A DNA stretch of 64,000 nucleotides from Muscardinus avellanarius (GCA_963383645.1 OY726560.1:148371052-148435051), one strand, 5' to 3'; shown: positions 1-11,589, counted from the first letter of the stretch. Numbers and translations are program-made. The notes: generated by a model from the sequence alone, not told the origin.

Positions 1-185
1 CCCTACACACGGTCCCAAAAGATTCTGTTCACCTGGTTTCTCTCCCACAGGCTCTGCTCAGTGGGGCAGGGCCATGTCTTACTTTATCTCTAATTCTCCA
101 GCTCCTACATGCCATGGGCATGCAATGCTGGATAGAAGAAGGAAGGGAGGAAGGAGGGAATAAGGAAGAGAAAGGACGGGTAGTA

Positions 186-357
186 GATGAATAGATGGGA
201 AAGGTGGATGGATGGATGGATGGATGGATGGATGGATGGATGGAGTATGTAATAGATGAATGGGTGGATGGATGGATGAAAAGGATGGGTGGGTGGATGG
301 ACGGATGGAAAGGGTGGGTGGATGGGTGGATGGATGGATGGATGGGTGAATGTATGT
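186..357. repeat. (TGGA)n microsatellite
   Basis: This is a run of TGGA/TGGG tetranucleotide repeats, purest at about 205-243 and imperfect afterwards. The Pro/Ser/His- or Trp/Met/Asp-rich open frames crossing it on both strands are artefacts of the 4-bp period. Confidence 0.95.
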
Positions 358-759
358 TTCTAAGTGTGCCCACAAGTGGACTGAGTGGCTGTCCACAGAG
401 TTGAAGGGTTAGTGAGGTCTTTCCCAACTGGAATATCAATACCCCTGAGTCAGGGTATTAGGAATGCATATTCTGGGTCACTCCCAACAATGTGGATCAG
501 CTTTCAAATCACTCAGGTCTGCTCTTCTCCTCAGACACCTTTGCCAGGGGGCCACCACTGCTCCCAGAGGGAGATTTCCTATCTGTTCAGGCGTCTCCTC
601 GCATCCCCCAGCGCTGTCATTCCTATTTCTTAGGGTCTCTCATGTCTGCTGTCCCCTGAAAAGCCACCACCACAGCCTTGCCCTAGATCCTCCCAGCCTA
701 GACCAGGGCCCCTGCTTGGTCTCCCTGTCCTGAGCCTGCCTCGTCCAAAGCATATCCAC
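358..759. other. Unannotated unique sequence
   Basis: I see no repeat, splice-flanked exon or RNA gene here. Short open frames on both strands have no recognisable protein features. Confidence 0.5.
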
Positions 760-1010
760 AGCCAGAGCCACCTGGTCAAAGCTGAAACTGCTCACATTCT
801 CAAACTTGCTAAGGGCTTCCCTGATGCCCACCAGATAAAAATGCAGCCCACTCCACCTCCATCTGTGGCCTCTTCTCTCTCCCCTACCCCCGGCCAGGCC
901 ATGCACACAGACCCTGGGACATCTGTGCCTGATCAGCATCCAGACCTCTGCACACACAGGTCCCCTGCCTAGAACAACGTGGTTTCTCCTCCCCCTTCTG
1001 CAGGAAGCTA
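760..1010 (+). repeat. LINE-2-like remnant
   Basis: The order of words (AAACTGCTCACATTCTCAAA, then CTAAGGGCTTCCCTGATGCC, then a pyrimidine-rich CTCTCTCCCCTACCCCC stretch, then CCCTGCCTAGAACAAC) follows the L2 3' region. The minus-strand 158-residue open frame over 640-1116 is probably a by-product of this remnant. The match is from memory and weak. Confidence 0.45.
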
Positions 1011-1240
1011 GTTCTACCTTGTCCTCTAGGACTCTCACTTCCAAAAGCCAGGCGCTTCTGGTTAAGAGAGGAGCCTTCTCAGCCCCCTGGACAGAAGGAG
1101 AAGGGAACCTGTTCATCAGTCAGTGTCTGGTGATTATGATCCACTGGCCAAACCCAGATGTGGGGAAACTACAACTGCCAAGTCTCTCCAAGAAATAAGT
1201 ACTGGAGAAACATCCAGGAGGGCGGGGAAAACTACAGATC

Positions 1241-1378
1241 AGAGGTTCTCAAACTTTGATGTGCATCAGAATCCCCGGGTGGGCTTGTTAAAACACAGAT
1301 TTCTGGCCTGGCCCCCAGAGTTCCTGATCCAGTAGGCCTGAGGCACCGAAGCTTTGCATTTTTAATAAGCTCCCAGGC
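1241..1378 (-). mobile_element. MER5-type hAT-Charlie DNA transposon remnant
   Basis: It starts with AGAGGTTCTCAAACTTTGATGTGCATCAGAATC and runs through TTGTTAAAACACAGATTTCTGG, AGTTCCTGATCCAGTAGG and TTTGCATTTTTAATAAGCTCCCAGG. These are the hallmarks of the non-autonomous MER5A/B family. The far terminal inverted repeat is missing or unrecognisable, so the copy is truncated. Confidence 0.8.
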
Positions 1379-1489
1379 CCTCCTGGCTCTGCCCAGAGGC
1401 CAAATGCCACAGGCCAAAGGGACTTGGGTCGCATCATCTACAGTAATCGCTACATGCGGACCTTTATTGGATCTCAATTTAAAAATAAA

Positions 1490-1842
1490 AAATTTTTACA
1501 TTTGAGACCATGGGATATGTAAACACTGGCTGAATGTTGACAATATTAAGGGATTTATTATTACTAACAGTACAGTTACATAATATTTTTTAAAGTCCGT
1601 GTCCCCTAAGAATAATTCTAAAATGTTAACAGGTGAAATAACATGATGTCTAGGGTGTACATCAAACTAACAGAGGAAGTGGAGGGGAGAGGAGGGAAAG
1701 AGGACAAAACAAGATTGGCCACCAGTTAATAACGACTAAAACCAGTGGCAGATTCATGGGGGTTTGATGCATTTTTTTCTTTGCTCTACTTCTGCATGTT
1801 TTGAGTTTACCATAATAAAAGAACTGTTATTTTAATATGCTA
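1490..1842 (+). mobile_element. Old L1 (L1M-type) 3' end
   Basis: This is a non-coding L1 tail ending in TTTGAGTTTACCATAATAAAAG, the usual 3' terminus of ancient mammalian L1M subfamilies. It is preceded by a GA-rich stretch and GGGGGTTTGATGCATTTTTTTC. No ORF2 coding remains. Confidence 0.6.
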
Positions 1843-1874
1843 GTTACAAGAAAGCTCCAGGAAGGGTAGACAAC

Positions 1875-2131
1875 ATTTCCTTCCTTCCTTCCTTCCTTCC
1901 TTCCTTCCTTCCTTCCTTCCTTCCTTCCTTCCTTCTTTTCTTGTTATGGCGCTGGGGATTGAATCCAGGGGCATTCTACCTCTGACCTACATCGCCAGCC
2001 CTTTTTATTTTATTATTTGGAAACGGTCTCACTAAGTTGCCGATAGCCTCACTAAACTGTTGAGGCTGGCTTCAAATCTGCGATCCTCCTGTCTCTGCCT
2101 CCCAAGTACTGGGATTACAAACCGGGCTGAC
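1875..2131 (-). mobile_element. B1-dID dimeric SINE with (TTCC)n tail
   Basis: In the minus sense it reads B1-like half, A-rich linker, ID-like half, then a 3' tail that has become a (GGAA)n satellite, seen as TTCC repeats at about 1877-1936 on the plus strand. The ID half is seen as GATTGAATCCAGGGGCATTC and the B1 half as CCTCCCAAGTACTGGGATTACA. Confidence 0.88.
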
Positions 2132-3439
2132 AACATGTTCTTCTGCTGCCTATCAGAGTGCCTGGCCCAACCATGGTATGCACCACGTCCATATTGGTCA
2201 AATAAGTGAACAAATTAATTAAAAGTGAGTTCATATGAACCTATGCACGTGGGTATTAAAGATTTGGGGAGACTCTGAACCTGGGTCCCAGGGCAGGTGA
2301 GGGGTACACATCCAGCTGGCTCCTCTGGAGCTGAGGCTGTTGAGCTTAATAGACTTAAACAACCCTTTGATAGAACCTGAGCCTGAGCCTCAGCAGACAC
2401 CACCTGCCCTTGCAGGCACAAAGTCAGTGACCAGCCAACTGCTGGAGGGCTCGCTCTTCGTGGCAGCTTCCGACCAGGCCTCAGATACTAAGCTGGCCTC
2501 ATCCTCGGACGACAGCACCTAGACTTGGTAGTTCTTCTCTAAAGCTAAGGACACAGAGAAAGCAGGAGGCTGTTCACAGCTGACTGTTAGAGGTCCCTCC
2601 ATGACTGAGAAACAGGAGCCTGCCCCTACAGAGAGATGGGCTCATTCTAAGGACCAGGACACAGTTTGCCTTGACCTTCAAATGTGCTGGGATCCAAATG
2701 TCACTTAGGAGGGACAAGAAGTCCCAGTAGAAGGCTTTGACATCTCCCCGTGGATCTGAGCCCAGAGAGGAAGGGTGAGCTGAAACCCTGATGTCATAGG
2801 TCCCCCAGCAATCCTTTGTACAACAAGAGCAAGACCTGAGTCATCGCAAAAGGTGGGTGTGTGCGTGTTCCTGCCAGGGCCCAGCTTGCAGGCAGTGCCC
2901 TCTGCTCTCAGCCCCAGGCGGCCTTGGCCTTGGGGGTCAGTGACAGCAGGCTGGGCAGTCAGCCTGGGCTACAGACCCAAAGGATCTGCATCCTAAGAGC
3001 CAGGGCAGCTCTGGGCAAAGCTGTGGACCCTGTCAGCTTTGGGAGCTGCCTCACCTCTCTTCGGGCCCACCTGCCCCTCTGTGAAGTGAAAGCAGGTACT
3101 CGGCCCTCCTCGCTGCGCGTCAGTGAACAAAGGACCTAGTGCCTAGTGCAAAGGAACTGCTTCCCCAACCACCATTTTCTAAATTTATGTCTACTCTTTA
3201 CTTTAGGCTCTTTTGCGGGGTTATTCAAATACAAATTATTCATTCAAAATGGTCAGAAATGCCCAAATCCAGAAATCTATGGAATAAGGCCTCTAGTTGG
3301 CTCTCACTGAAAGTGTACCGATGGCAAGCTAAGAGCTTTGTGGGGGCATCATGGCATCCTGCCTGTAAGAGTGCTGAGAGGCACTGCCATTATTCTACAC
3401 AGGATCTGGGGGCAGTTGTTTGGCTGGTTGGGTGGTTCG
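2132..3439. other. Unannotated sequence with one protein-like short frame
   Basis: Mostly unique sequence. One plus-strand frame, open from at least 2319 to a TAG ending at 2523, encodes an acidic, Pro/Gln/Glu- and Ser-rich peptide containing EPEPEPQQTPP and ending SSSDDST. Its composition is like a protein C-terminus, but I do not recognise it and no clear splice acceptor fixes its start. It may be chance. Confidence 0.3.
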
Positions 3440-3622
3440 GCTCGGTTTGGTCTCTCGTTCAACCTCTGAGCTACATCCACAGCCCTTTTTATTTTTACTT
3501 TGAAACAGGGTCTTGCTAAGTTATCAAGGGGCTCTCTAAGTTGCTGAGGCTGGCCTCCAACCTGCAATCTTTCTGTTTTAGCTTCCCAAGGACTGGGGAT
3601 ACAGGCAAGCACCACCACACCC
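3440..3622 (-). mobile_element. B1-dID SINE, degraded ID half
   Basis: The B1 part is clear (TTGCTGAGGCTGGCCTCCAA through GGCAAGCACCACCACACCCA). The ID half is reduced to CAACCTCTGAGCTACATCCACAGCCC. This is an older, diverged copy. Confidence 0.8.
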
Positions 3623-3804
3623 ACTCTAGTCTATGAATGAGAAACACGGAGCCTAGAAGGTTAGGACAGTCTCCCACACTGCGGGCCAGGGAGCCGCCTG
3701 GAACTTATAGCTCTCTGCCCCCCAGCTGCCCCTTGCGTGCTGCTAAACATCAGGTCTCATATAGGGGTCATTTCTCATGACAGATGAGACTACAAGATAG
3801 GCGC

Positions 3805-4193
3805 TGTCTTAGTCTACTTTGTGCTGCTATAATGGTATACCTGGGCCTGAGTTATTTATATAGAACAAATTTTTGATCTCTTAGAGTTCTGAAGGCTGGA
3901 AGGAAGTCCAAGGCCCAGGGGTCCACATCAGACAAGGGCTTTGTTCCTGTGTCATCCCAAGGCGGAGGGCAGAGGGCAGAGGCTCAAGGAATAGAGACAG
4001 GAAGGGGCGGGGCGTAGCCCTTTATCAGGAGCCCACTCTGGCCGCAACTCCGCAGACCTGGGAGGATGGTATTAATCCATGAGGGCAGACTCCTCAAGAC
4101 CATCGCCTCTTCAACACCTACCTCTCAATGCTACTGCATTGGGGGTTTCATGTGCAACACATGAGCTGTGGGGGACACACCCAAGCCATAGCA
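3805..4193 (-). mobile_element. Solitary MaLR-type (MLT1/MST-like) LTR
   Basis: It is bounded by TGTCTTAGTCTACTTTGTGC and ...CAAGCCATAGCA, the reverse complement of the TGCTATGG...AAGACA ends of ERVL-MaLR LTRs. Internal words such as AGAGTTCTGAAGGCTGGAAG and GGTATTAATCCATGAGGGC also fit. There is no internal retroviral coding region. The 5-bp flanks no longer match, consistent with age. Confidence 0.8.
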
Positions 4194-4566
4194 GATGTGC
4201 ATGTAAATACTCATGTTGAAGATGAGCAAATAGCGTGGGGAAGATGGGAGGTCGCAGTTACAGGGTGTGGCCAGGAGTCCTGGCTGGCTGGCTGTGCCCC
4301 AGGCTCAGCAGACCCTGTGGCTTGTTCTTCCTCGGGCTGCAAAGCTCAATGGGGGTCTCTGTTTCGAAAGCCATTCATTTTTCAAAATCCAAAGATCGAG
4401 GTGGAGAGAGGTACATTGAAACTACGGAAGTTTGAGGTACACGTTCAGGGCCAGGGGAAAAAAACAAGTGCAAATCCCAGCCTGGCCACTTGCCAGGCGC
4501 GTGCCCTGGGTGACATACTTAACTTCTTGGAGCCACTTTTTGTCACGTAAAAAATGGTGGTAGTGA

Positions 4567-4748
4567 GCCGGGCATCGTGGTGCACGCTTGTAATCCCCGT
4601 GCTTGGGAGGTAGAGACAGGAGGATGGTGCAGTTTTGAAGACAGACTCGCTGGCTTAAGAGACCCTGTTTCCAAATAAAAATATAAAATAGGTCTGGGAG
4701 TGTAGCCCGGAGGTAGAAGGGCTTCCAGGAACCCCAGCACCACAAAAA

Positions 4749-4836
<88 letters not shown>
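4567..4836 (+). mobile_element. B1-dID SINE, subfamily B, (GAAA)n tail
   Basis: The left monomer begins GCCGGGCATCGTGGTGCACG. The right monomer carries the diagnostic GTCTGGGAGTGTAGCCCGGA and GGGCTTCCAGGAACCCCAGC in place of the usual ID B box. The 3' tail has expanded into about 85 bp of GAAA repeats (4751-4836). Confidence 0.92.
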
Positions 4837-4868
4837 GTGGCGGTATAAGAGGTGGTGATGATGGTGAC

Positions 4869-5090
4869 TTTTTTTTTTTTTTTTTTTTGCAGTATTGGGG
4901 ATGGAGCCCAGGGGTATTCTACCTCTGAGAGACAGCCTCAGCCCTAATTTTTTATTCTTTGTTTTTGAAACAGGGTCTCACTGAGTTGCAAAGGGACTTG
5001 TTAACTAGCTGAGGCTGTTAACAAACTGCAATCCTCCAGTCTCCGCCTCCTGAATGCTGGGATTACAAGTGTGCACCACCACGCCTAACT
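4869..5090 (-). mobile_element. B1-dID SINE, subfamily A
   Basis: A full dimer in minus orientation: poly-T tail at 4869-4888, ID half (GGATGGAGCCCAGGGGTATTC), linker, then B1 half ending TGTGCACCACCACGCC. A short internal duplication of the GTTAACTAGCTGAGGCTGTTAAC area distinguishes this copy. Confidence 0.9.
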
Positions 5091-5121
5091 TGCTTGTTCT
5101 TAGTTCATTTTTTTTAAGGTT

Positions 5122-5217
5122 TTTTTTTTTTTTTTTTTTTTTTGGAACCGAGGATCTAACCCAGAATGCAGCACTTGCAAAGCAGGCGCTTTGCCACTGA
5201 GCTACATCATGCCCCAC
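5122..5217 (-). mobile_element. Monomeric ID-type SINE
   Basis: On the minus strand it reads GGGGCATGATGTAGCTCAGTG (tRNA-like A box), then GGTTAGATCCTCGGTTCC (degenerate B box) and a poly-A tail, seen as poly-T at about 5128-5143. It keeps the central TGCTTTGCAAGTGCTGCA anticodon-stem region, which the dimeric dID unit has lost. It is therefore a true ID monomer. Confidence 0.85.
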
Positions 5218-5219
5218 AT

Positions 5220-5420
5220 TTTTAATTTAATTATTTTCCTTGGTATTGAGGTCTGAACCCAGAGGCATTCTATTTCTGAGCTATACCCTCAGCACTTTTT
5301 TTAAAACAGGAACTTATTAAGTTGCTGAGGGCCTCGCTAAGTTGCTATGGCTGCCCTTGAACCTACAATCCAGCCTCCCAAGTACTGGGATTACAGGTAT
5401 GCATCACCACACCCAGCTCA
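5220..5420 (-). mobile_element. B1-dID SINE
   Basis: A full-length but diverged dimer immediately adjoining the ID monomer. The ID half reads GGTATTGAGGTCTGAACCCAG and the B1 half ends GGTATGCATCACCACACCCAGC. Confidence 0.87.
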
Positions 5421-6402
5421 TGGCGACAAATTTTATAAGAGCACTATGAGGAACAAATAAAACAAACCCTATAAAACCTGGTGCATGGCAAGCACCCAGT
5501 GAATTATAGATGTTATTTTGTTTTTTATTATAATCATTACCATCTTCATCATCATAAACTCGGCCAACTGCTATTGGAAAAAGGAGCATGTTGCCTACAC
5601 TGTGGGGCAGGCAGAGCCCCCACTTGAGTACAGGATCAGCAAATGCATTTCCTTTACATTTTTTTTTTCCTCCGAGCTTTTTAATCAAGACAAAAAGTTC
5701 CCGCCAGACAGAAACTTGGCAAATGGGACCTTCAGGAAAACTCTTAGTGATGGGAAATGTGAGGGCTGTTGCTGCCAGGGATGAGAGAGACCGTCTGGCC
5801 CTGACTGTCCACTTGGACTCTCCGCTCCTCCAGAGATACTTTCCGAATAACCAAGGAGAGCTTGGAAGCCACGTGGCCATGACTCCGGCCCTCCTATCTT
5901 CTTCAAGCCCGGTTTCATATTTTCAAACTGAGCAGGTCAACGTAGCAACTCTCTCCTACCCCGAGGAAGAGATCCCACCTGTGCGGGCCTCTGGAAGCCT
6001 TGAGTTTCTACTACCCCCAGGTTTATGGTGAACAGCATTGGGATGGTTCAGCCTCCAGGGGCCACTGCACAGCTGCTGAGGCCATTTCGAGACTGAAGAA
6101 AGATGGGTGTCATTATGGGCCAGTTGGTCTCATACCAAGCAGAACCCTTCACCTTGCCATCTAACCCAACACTTGCCATCTATCCCTGGCAAGAAAGGGA
6201 ACGGGGATGGGGCAGGGAAGACTGTATGGCTGGACCACAGCCCTTCTACGCATCCCTCTAAAAGGAGCGAGCTATACCATGTCCAGGGCGGTACAGGCAC
6301 CTCGTGGCCCACCATGTGTCCCATACCTGGGGAATTTGAGCACAAACTTCCAACTGTCAGTTCCTATGAGAGTGGGGGTTTGATCCCATTAACAAAACCC
6401 TT
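5421..6402. other. Unannotated sequence
   Basis: No recognisable repeat or exon. Overlapping open frames of 60-150 codons on both strands at 5404-6031 do not resemble any protein I know and lack splice signals. Confidence 0.4.
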
Positions 6403-6626
6403 TTAGCCGGGTGTGGTGACGCACGCTTGTAATCCCAGCATTGGGAGACTGAGACAGGAGTGGGAGGATCACAGTTCGCAGACAGCCTCAGATACTTAGT
6501 GAGGCCCCTTGCAACTCAGTGAGACCCTGTTTCGAAATAGAGAATAAAAAATAGGGCTGGGGGTATAGCTTGGAGATAGAATGCCCTGGGTTCCCTCCCC
6601 AGTACCACAAAAAAAGAAAAAAACTC
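6403..6626 (+). mobile_element. B1-dID SINE, subfamily A
   Basis: Complete dimer: AGCCGGGTGTGGTGACGCAC at the left end, linker AATAGAGAATAAAAAATAGG, right ID half with TATAGCTTGGAGATAGAATG, and the terminal CCAGTACC plus A-rich tail. Confidence 0.92.
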
Positions 6627-7629
6627 TCTGCAGACTTCCTTCATGGAAAAGACGTCCTGGAATAGCTGTGCAGTTTGTACCCTGCACAAAGGAACCAGCC
6701 CTGGGGGGCACCTCCCAAGCAGTTGCATCCATCCAAAGATATAGAGATAAGGCCACCATTTTCTCACACACACAAGTCATGAACCAAAGGGCTACTTGAC
6801 CTAGAGTGGGCACCTCTTTTGAATTTCTGCACCCCAAATAAGGTCTTGTTCTAAGTCACACAAAAGCATGTCAAAGGTAGCCATTGGAAGGTGCTGCCCC
6901 GGTTCCCTATCCCTAGAGGAGTTCAAGCAGAGGCCAGGCAACATTTATGTGAGGATAAGGAGCAACAGAAGGTCATAAAAACTCAGCAGTGGGATGGGAA
7001 CTAGACTCAATGGGTTGATCCAAGAATCACTGAGCACTTACTATCCTCTCGGTGCTGCAGAGGCCACGTTGTGCGCCCCAGGCCCACTGACCTCACAGCT
7101 ACTGTGTTCGGGGGCCTTGGGCCCCAGAGGACTGCGTCAGCCCCAGCTCAGTCAGTTGCTGGTCTTAGTGGATACAGCCATGTCCACCCAAAAATCTATT
7201 ATTCCCTTTTTAACTAGATCCCAATTTCCATTAAGAAGAAAGAGATGCTACCTCCCCCATCCTGGGGTAGATTCTGACTAATCTAAGCCCATCATGGCAG
7301 ACCCCTTCCCTTTGCCAGGACCGATATGGGAGCAGGTTTGTGATTCACACAGGAAGGGCCATCTGCCCAGGCTCCTGGGAAGGAAACTTCCTGGCTCTTA
7401 AGCCAGTGCTCTGGGAAGAGAGGAGACATCCGGGACTTCAAGCGAGCACCTGTGGCCCCCAGCCCACAGCCAGCCTCAGATGCTGCCAGTCCTGGAAGGA
7501 CCTTTGTGCGTCCTTGAGGGGCCCACGAGTGGCCACGTCAGCCCGCTTTGCAGATAACTAAAGATCTAGACTCCCCATTCTGGAAATAATTATTTTTTTT
7601 CTGTGAACAAGTCAAAGTCAGGTTTACCA
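6627..7629. other. Unannotated sequence
   Basis: I see no strong feature. A short MIR-like phrase (CAAGAATCACTGAGCACTTACTATCC at about 7021) is too short to call. Confidence 0.4.
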
Positions 7630-7815
7630 TGCTTTGTAAATAAAACCTGACTCAAAGCTGTGTAATCCTGAGCAAGTTACTAAACTTCTCTGCAGCTGAG
7701 TTTTCCTTAAGTATCACATAAATATAATTATGACTCCTACCTCCTAGGATCAATAAAGATTAAATAAGAATAAAGCAGGCAATGGCCTTAACGAGTGTAG
7801 CTACTATTACTTACA
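7630..7815 (+). repeat. MIR SINE
   Basis: It follows the MIR consensus from TGTGTAATCCTGAGCAAGTTACTAAACTTCTCTG through ACCTCCTAGGATCAATAAAG to AGCTACTATTAC. It is an ancient mammalian tRNA-derived SINE. Confidence 0.8.
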
Positions 7816-7819
7816 CAAT

Positions 7820-7985
7820 ATCTTGTCTTATCCTTACAACCCAGTGAGGTGGGAAACTGGCGGTAACTAGCCCCGTTCAACAGCAGAGGAGACCAAGGCA
7901 GAGAAGTAAAAGTCACACTGCTAGTTGGTGCAAAGCCCGTCTCCTCAGCCACATTGCAGCCCTGGGATTCAGGACTGAGACTGAC
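7820..7985 (-). repeat. MIR SINE, opposite orientation
   Basis: The reverse-complement MIR words TTATCCTTACAACCCAGTGAGGTGG, GAGGAGACCAAGGCAGAGAAGTAAAAGTCACACTGCTAG are present. Together with the preceding plus-strand MIR it makes an end-to-end inverted MIR pair. Confidence 0.65.
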
Positions 7986-8039
7986 TGGCGTCTCTGCCAC
8001 TCACAACTTGCAGTAGAGAGCAGAAAATAATTAAAGAAC

Positions 8040-8232
8040 TCTAGGAGGAGTGGACTTAGGGAGTGGCTGCTAAGAGGCACTGGTTTCTCTTCAGGGGGAT
8101 GAAAATATTCTGGAATTTGGTAGTGCTGACGGTTGCACACCCTTGTGAATACTAAAAACCACTGGACTGTGTATCTCGAAATGGCAAATGTTATGGAATA
8201 GGAATTAAATCCCAATTTTAAAAAAAATAAAG
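8040..8232 (+). mobile_element. Old L1M 3' UTR remnant
   Basis: AAATATTCTGGAATTTGGTAGTGCTGACGGTTGCACACC, then TACTAAAAACCACTGGACTG and AATTAAATCCCAATTTT match the 3' end of ancient L1M elements (the AAAATTCTGGAACTAGATAGTGGTG...CACTGAATTGTAT pattern). It ends in an A-rich tail. Confidence 0.75.
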
Positions 8233-10872
8233 AGTTGCTAGAAACTGCCTTGTAAGGAAAACTGCCCCCAGTCCCACCAGCCTTCAGGAGCAAGCCCTGG
8301 GTCCTGGGAGGACACCAGCCCCGTCCCCACCCGTGCAGGCCCCCTCCCTTGCTCTCCAGGGGTGAAGCCGCTGATTGCACATCCTCAGGGCAGCCGCTGG
8401 CACCGGCCTCTCCCCAATGCCCGGCGCTCTGGCAGCAGAGAGTGTGAGCACCAAGCAGGGACAGTGCCAAGCACACCTATATTTTCATTTTTCCCTTAGA
8501 CACTCTGAAGCCACTGGCCCATACATAGCTACTCCCAAGATCTGAGGATCCTGATGTGGGCTGGGGGGCTGAGAACTGGCTGTCCATCTGCCCCATCCCA
8601 CACCCACTGGTAAGATACGCAGTTTCAAGGAGCTTTAGAACAAATGCTAGGAGAAGATGCCTAGCAACCTACAGAGGTCACCGCCCCATCTTTACAGGAA
8701 GGCAAAGTGTGCAGACATCAAAACCTATAAAGTCCCACATTTTCGATTCTGAGAATATTTGAAATGGCCGTGGGTGCATTAAAAGAAGTTGGAAATCCTA
8801 ACCTAGAACTTAAACATTGGGATACGAATTGATGTTAAGATAATCATTACAGTATAACATGATTATACTATTATTAGGTAACTATATGATACACTCTGAG
8901 TTTTTATAGATGTTCTACGTCTGGGATGACGGGACAAAATGGGTTAAAACATTCTGTGTGACTATCTGCATATCCCAGAACGTGCTGCTTCTAGACTGTG
9001 AAAGAAAAGAGAAGGCAAATGCCTACAGGGGCTCCAAAGACCCCTTCGGAGCCAGGATGCCCACGGCGCCCTGGGGGGAGGCCCAGCAGGAGCTACCGTG
9101 ATGCTGGACGCCCCAGAGGCCAGCAGCCCTGCTTGGAACAGGCAGCCAAGACTGGCTCTCAGGTTAGGAGGAAGGACAGGAAGTCCTTTCAGAGACTGGC
9201 TGGGACATTTTTAGCTTAAAATTTCTAATTGTTTCTTACTTTTTAAATGCAAAGCCTTGAACAGTTGGATTCAGATTCTTACAAAACAGAATTTGTAAGC
9301 TGGGTCCAGTTACTGATTAACGTTAGGCTTCGCTAAGTTAAGCATGCGTGGCAAAATCTCCAGAGTGAGTGCTCTCCGAGGGAGTTGAAATAGAATGTCT
9401 AACTTCCAGAGCCCAGAGGAGGTGAAATGAACGAACATCACTGGATGAACGATTCCCCCAGGGCTGGATTTGACCAAAGTCTTTTCCCAGGAAATATGAA
9501 GGCCAGGAGACTGTGGAAAGTTGCTTTCTAGAGAACAAGGTTTGCCTCCCACGCTTCCCCAGAGAGCAAGGGTGGGACCCCAAGCATTCCTTGACTCACG
9601 TAAAGCCTAGCAGCTCTGATGAGGCTGGCAGGGACACCTCTTTCACACTGTACCCAATCCAGCTCCTGCCCAGGGAAGGCAAGCATTGACCAGCAAAGTT
9701 TAATATGCTTTTGAATTTGAACTTCAAGCAAATCAACATCACTGAAAACAAGACCAAGACTCTGGGGTGAACAATTACAGTGGGAGCAGGGCGAACGAAC
9801 CCCAAAGTTCCTGGTCCTCACCCTCCCACACCCACACTAAACTGCACATGTGCACCCCTGCAGATTCTTTACTGAGCTGTAGAGGGAACAGCAGGTCTTG
9901 GAATCACAGAATGGCCAGAAAATAACAGGCATTCTGTGTTTAGGGGCCTGGAGAAACTACACAGCCTAAAACATTAAGACTCATCACAGGCTCGCACACC
10001 CTGGTGTGCGTATGTCATGTGTTCATGAGCCAGCATTAGCATGCGCGGCCCCCCAGGACCCATTGTTTTACAACATCCCGGCCCCTGCAGTGCTTGGGTC
10101 CAGGAAATAGGACAGGACTTTGCACCCTCATCACCATGCACAGAAGGTGGATGGCCCACGCTCAGGCTTAGGGAGCTGGGGTCGGGCACCCAGGGTGGTC
10201 TGTCTCTGGCTCTGCACCCCTCCAGGATGCAGGCCTGCCTGTTTTATCAGGCCTAAAGGATGGCTTCTCCAACTCCACTGTTGTCTTTAACAGCTCCGTC
10301 TGGAACTCAATTAGTCAGCCTCTGTCTCCTCTGCAGAGCGGAATGCTCCAGACCCATCTCTGCACAGTGACCAGGCTGACTCCCTGCCAGCACCTCCCAC
10401 TGAGCCAGGAATGCCAAGGCCCAGGGACCTGGGGGGTATCTGCAGGGAGGCTCAGGCTCTGCAAAGTGGGGGCTGTCACAGGGGCCAGCACAGGCCCACT
10501 CACAACCCTTGTCCTCCTGGCCTCTCTCCCTCTCCACAGACCTAGGCTCAGGGGAGCGGGGCCTGGATGGTGTGGACACATGCTGAGAACATTCTGGGTT
10601 AGTGAACAAGAAGGTTCTGGAAGCCGTGGGGGAACATGCAGCTGGCTGCAAAGCAACAACTCGGGCACTACATGAAGAGTCAGTCAGCAGGATGAACTCG
10701 GGGCCACGTGAAACGTCCCCACCCTGTGTGTCTGCCCAGCCCTCCCTGTCCAGCGCCATCAGCCCAGTCCACTGGATATGCACCACGTTGTATTTCTGCC
10801 TGAGAACCTGACCACACGTTCTCAAAACAGAGCGAGTGGTTTCAGCCCAAATATTACAATTAAAAGCAAGTT
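8233..10872. other. Unannotated sequence, 2.6 kb
   Basis: This is the longest stretch in the window without a repeat I can name. It holds GC-rich unique sequence at 8260-8460, an AT-rich patch at 8790-8900 and further GC-rich sequence at 10.0-10.8 kb. The open frame at 10307-10825 (minus, 172 codons) has no recognisable motif and no splice signals. Confidence 0.4.
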
Positions 10873-11066
10873 AAGCCGGGCGTTGTGGCACACGCTTGTA
10901 ATCCCCGCACTTGGGAGGCAGAGACAGGAGGATCGCACAGATTCGAAGCCAGCCTTGCTGGCTTAAGAGACCCTGTTTCCAAATAAAAATATAAAATAGG
11001 TCTGGGAGTATAGCCTGGAGGTAGAAGGGTTCCATCCCCAGTACCACCAAAAAAAAAAAAAATTAA
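10873..11066 (+). mobile_element. B1-dID SINE, subfamily B
   Basis: Left half AAGCCGGGCGTTGTGGCACA with an intact B-box-like GATTCGAAGCC. The right half is subfamily-B-like (GTCTGGGAGTATAGCCTGGA) but ends GGGTTCCATCCCCAGTACC, so it combines features of both subfamilies. Confidence 0.9.
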
Positions 11067-11589
11067 ACATTCTGCACAGGAACTCTTATGGCATGCTGGG
11101 GTAAGGGCCCCGGGGAATATAAGGAAAGATGGAGAAGGGAGCCCCAGGAAGTGATGCTTGGCTGGCAGCCTTGTGGGCTATTGGGATGATCCCCCTGGCT
11201 GGATTCACTGCCTCCAGACTGCCCCTGGACCATCAATTTCATCGCATCACTCCCAGACTCCAGCACCTACTGTAGCTCTCTATTGCCCTTCCCATCATAT
11301 CCGACTCTAACCAATCAGGCTCCTCCATCAAGCCCTGACCACTGCCCCTGAAATGACCGCTCCTTATTCAATCCCTGCACCAGCTGGGCTGCGCTCTCTG
11401 CCATCGGGGAAACCATCTGCCATCCCCTGGCTTGTCTCGTGCACCGTCCACAGGGAGAAAGGCCCTGTTGTCCTTCCTGTGGGAGGAACTGAACCCTGTG
11501 ACTGCCCTTTAAACCGCCACAGCCCTGAGCCACTCTTCTGGGGGTGAAGATGGGACTGAGGATTCAGAGTTAGTTGGGGGATACCACGT
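11067..11589. other. Unannotated sequence
   Basis: Moderately GC-rich, without a recognisable gene or repeat. The pyrimidine-rich CCATCAATTTCATCGCATCACTCC area may be a decayed L2 piece, but I cannot support it. Confidence 0.35.

Noticed and set aside
29..439. Pro/Ser/His-rich 136-codon frame
   Set aside because: Translation of the TGGA satellite.
640..1116. 158-codon minus-strand frame
   Set aside because: It overlaps an L2-like remnant on the opposite strand and shows no protein motif.
4422..5217. Minus-strand frames of 66-107 codons
   Set aside because: They lie within SINEs and their tails; similar peptides recur at every SINE in the window.
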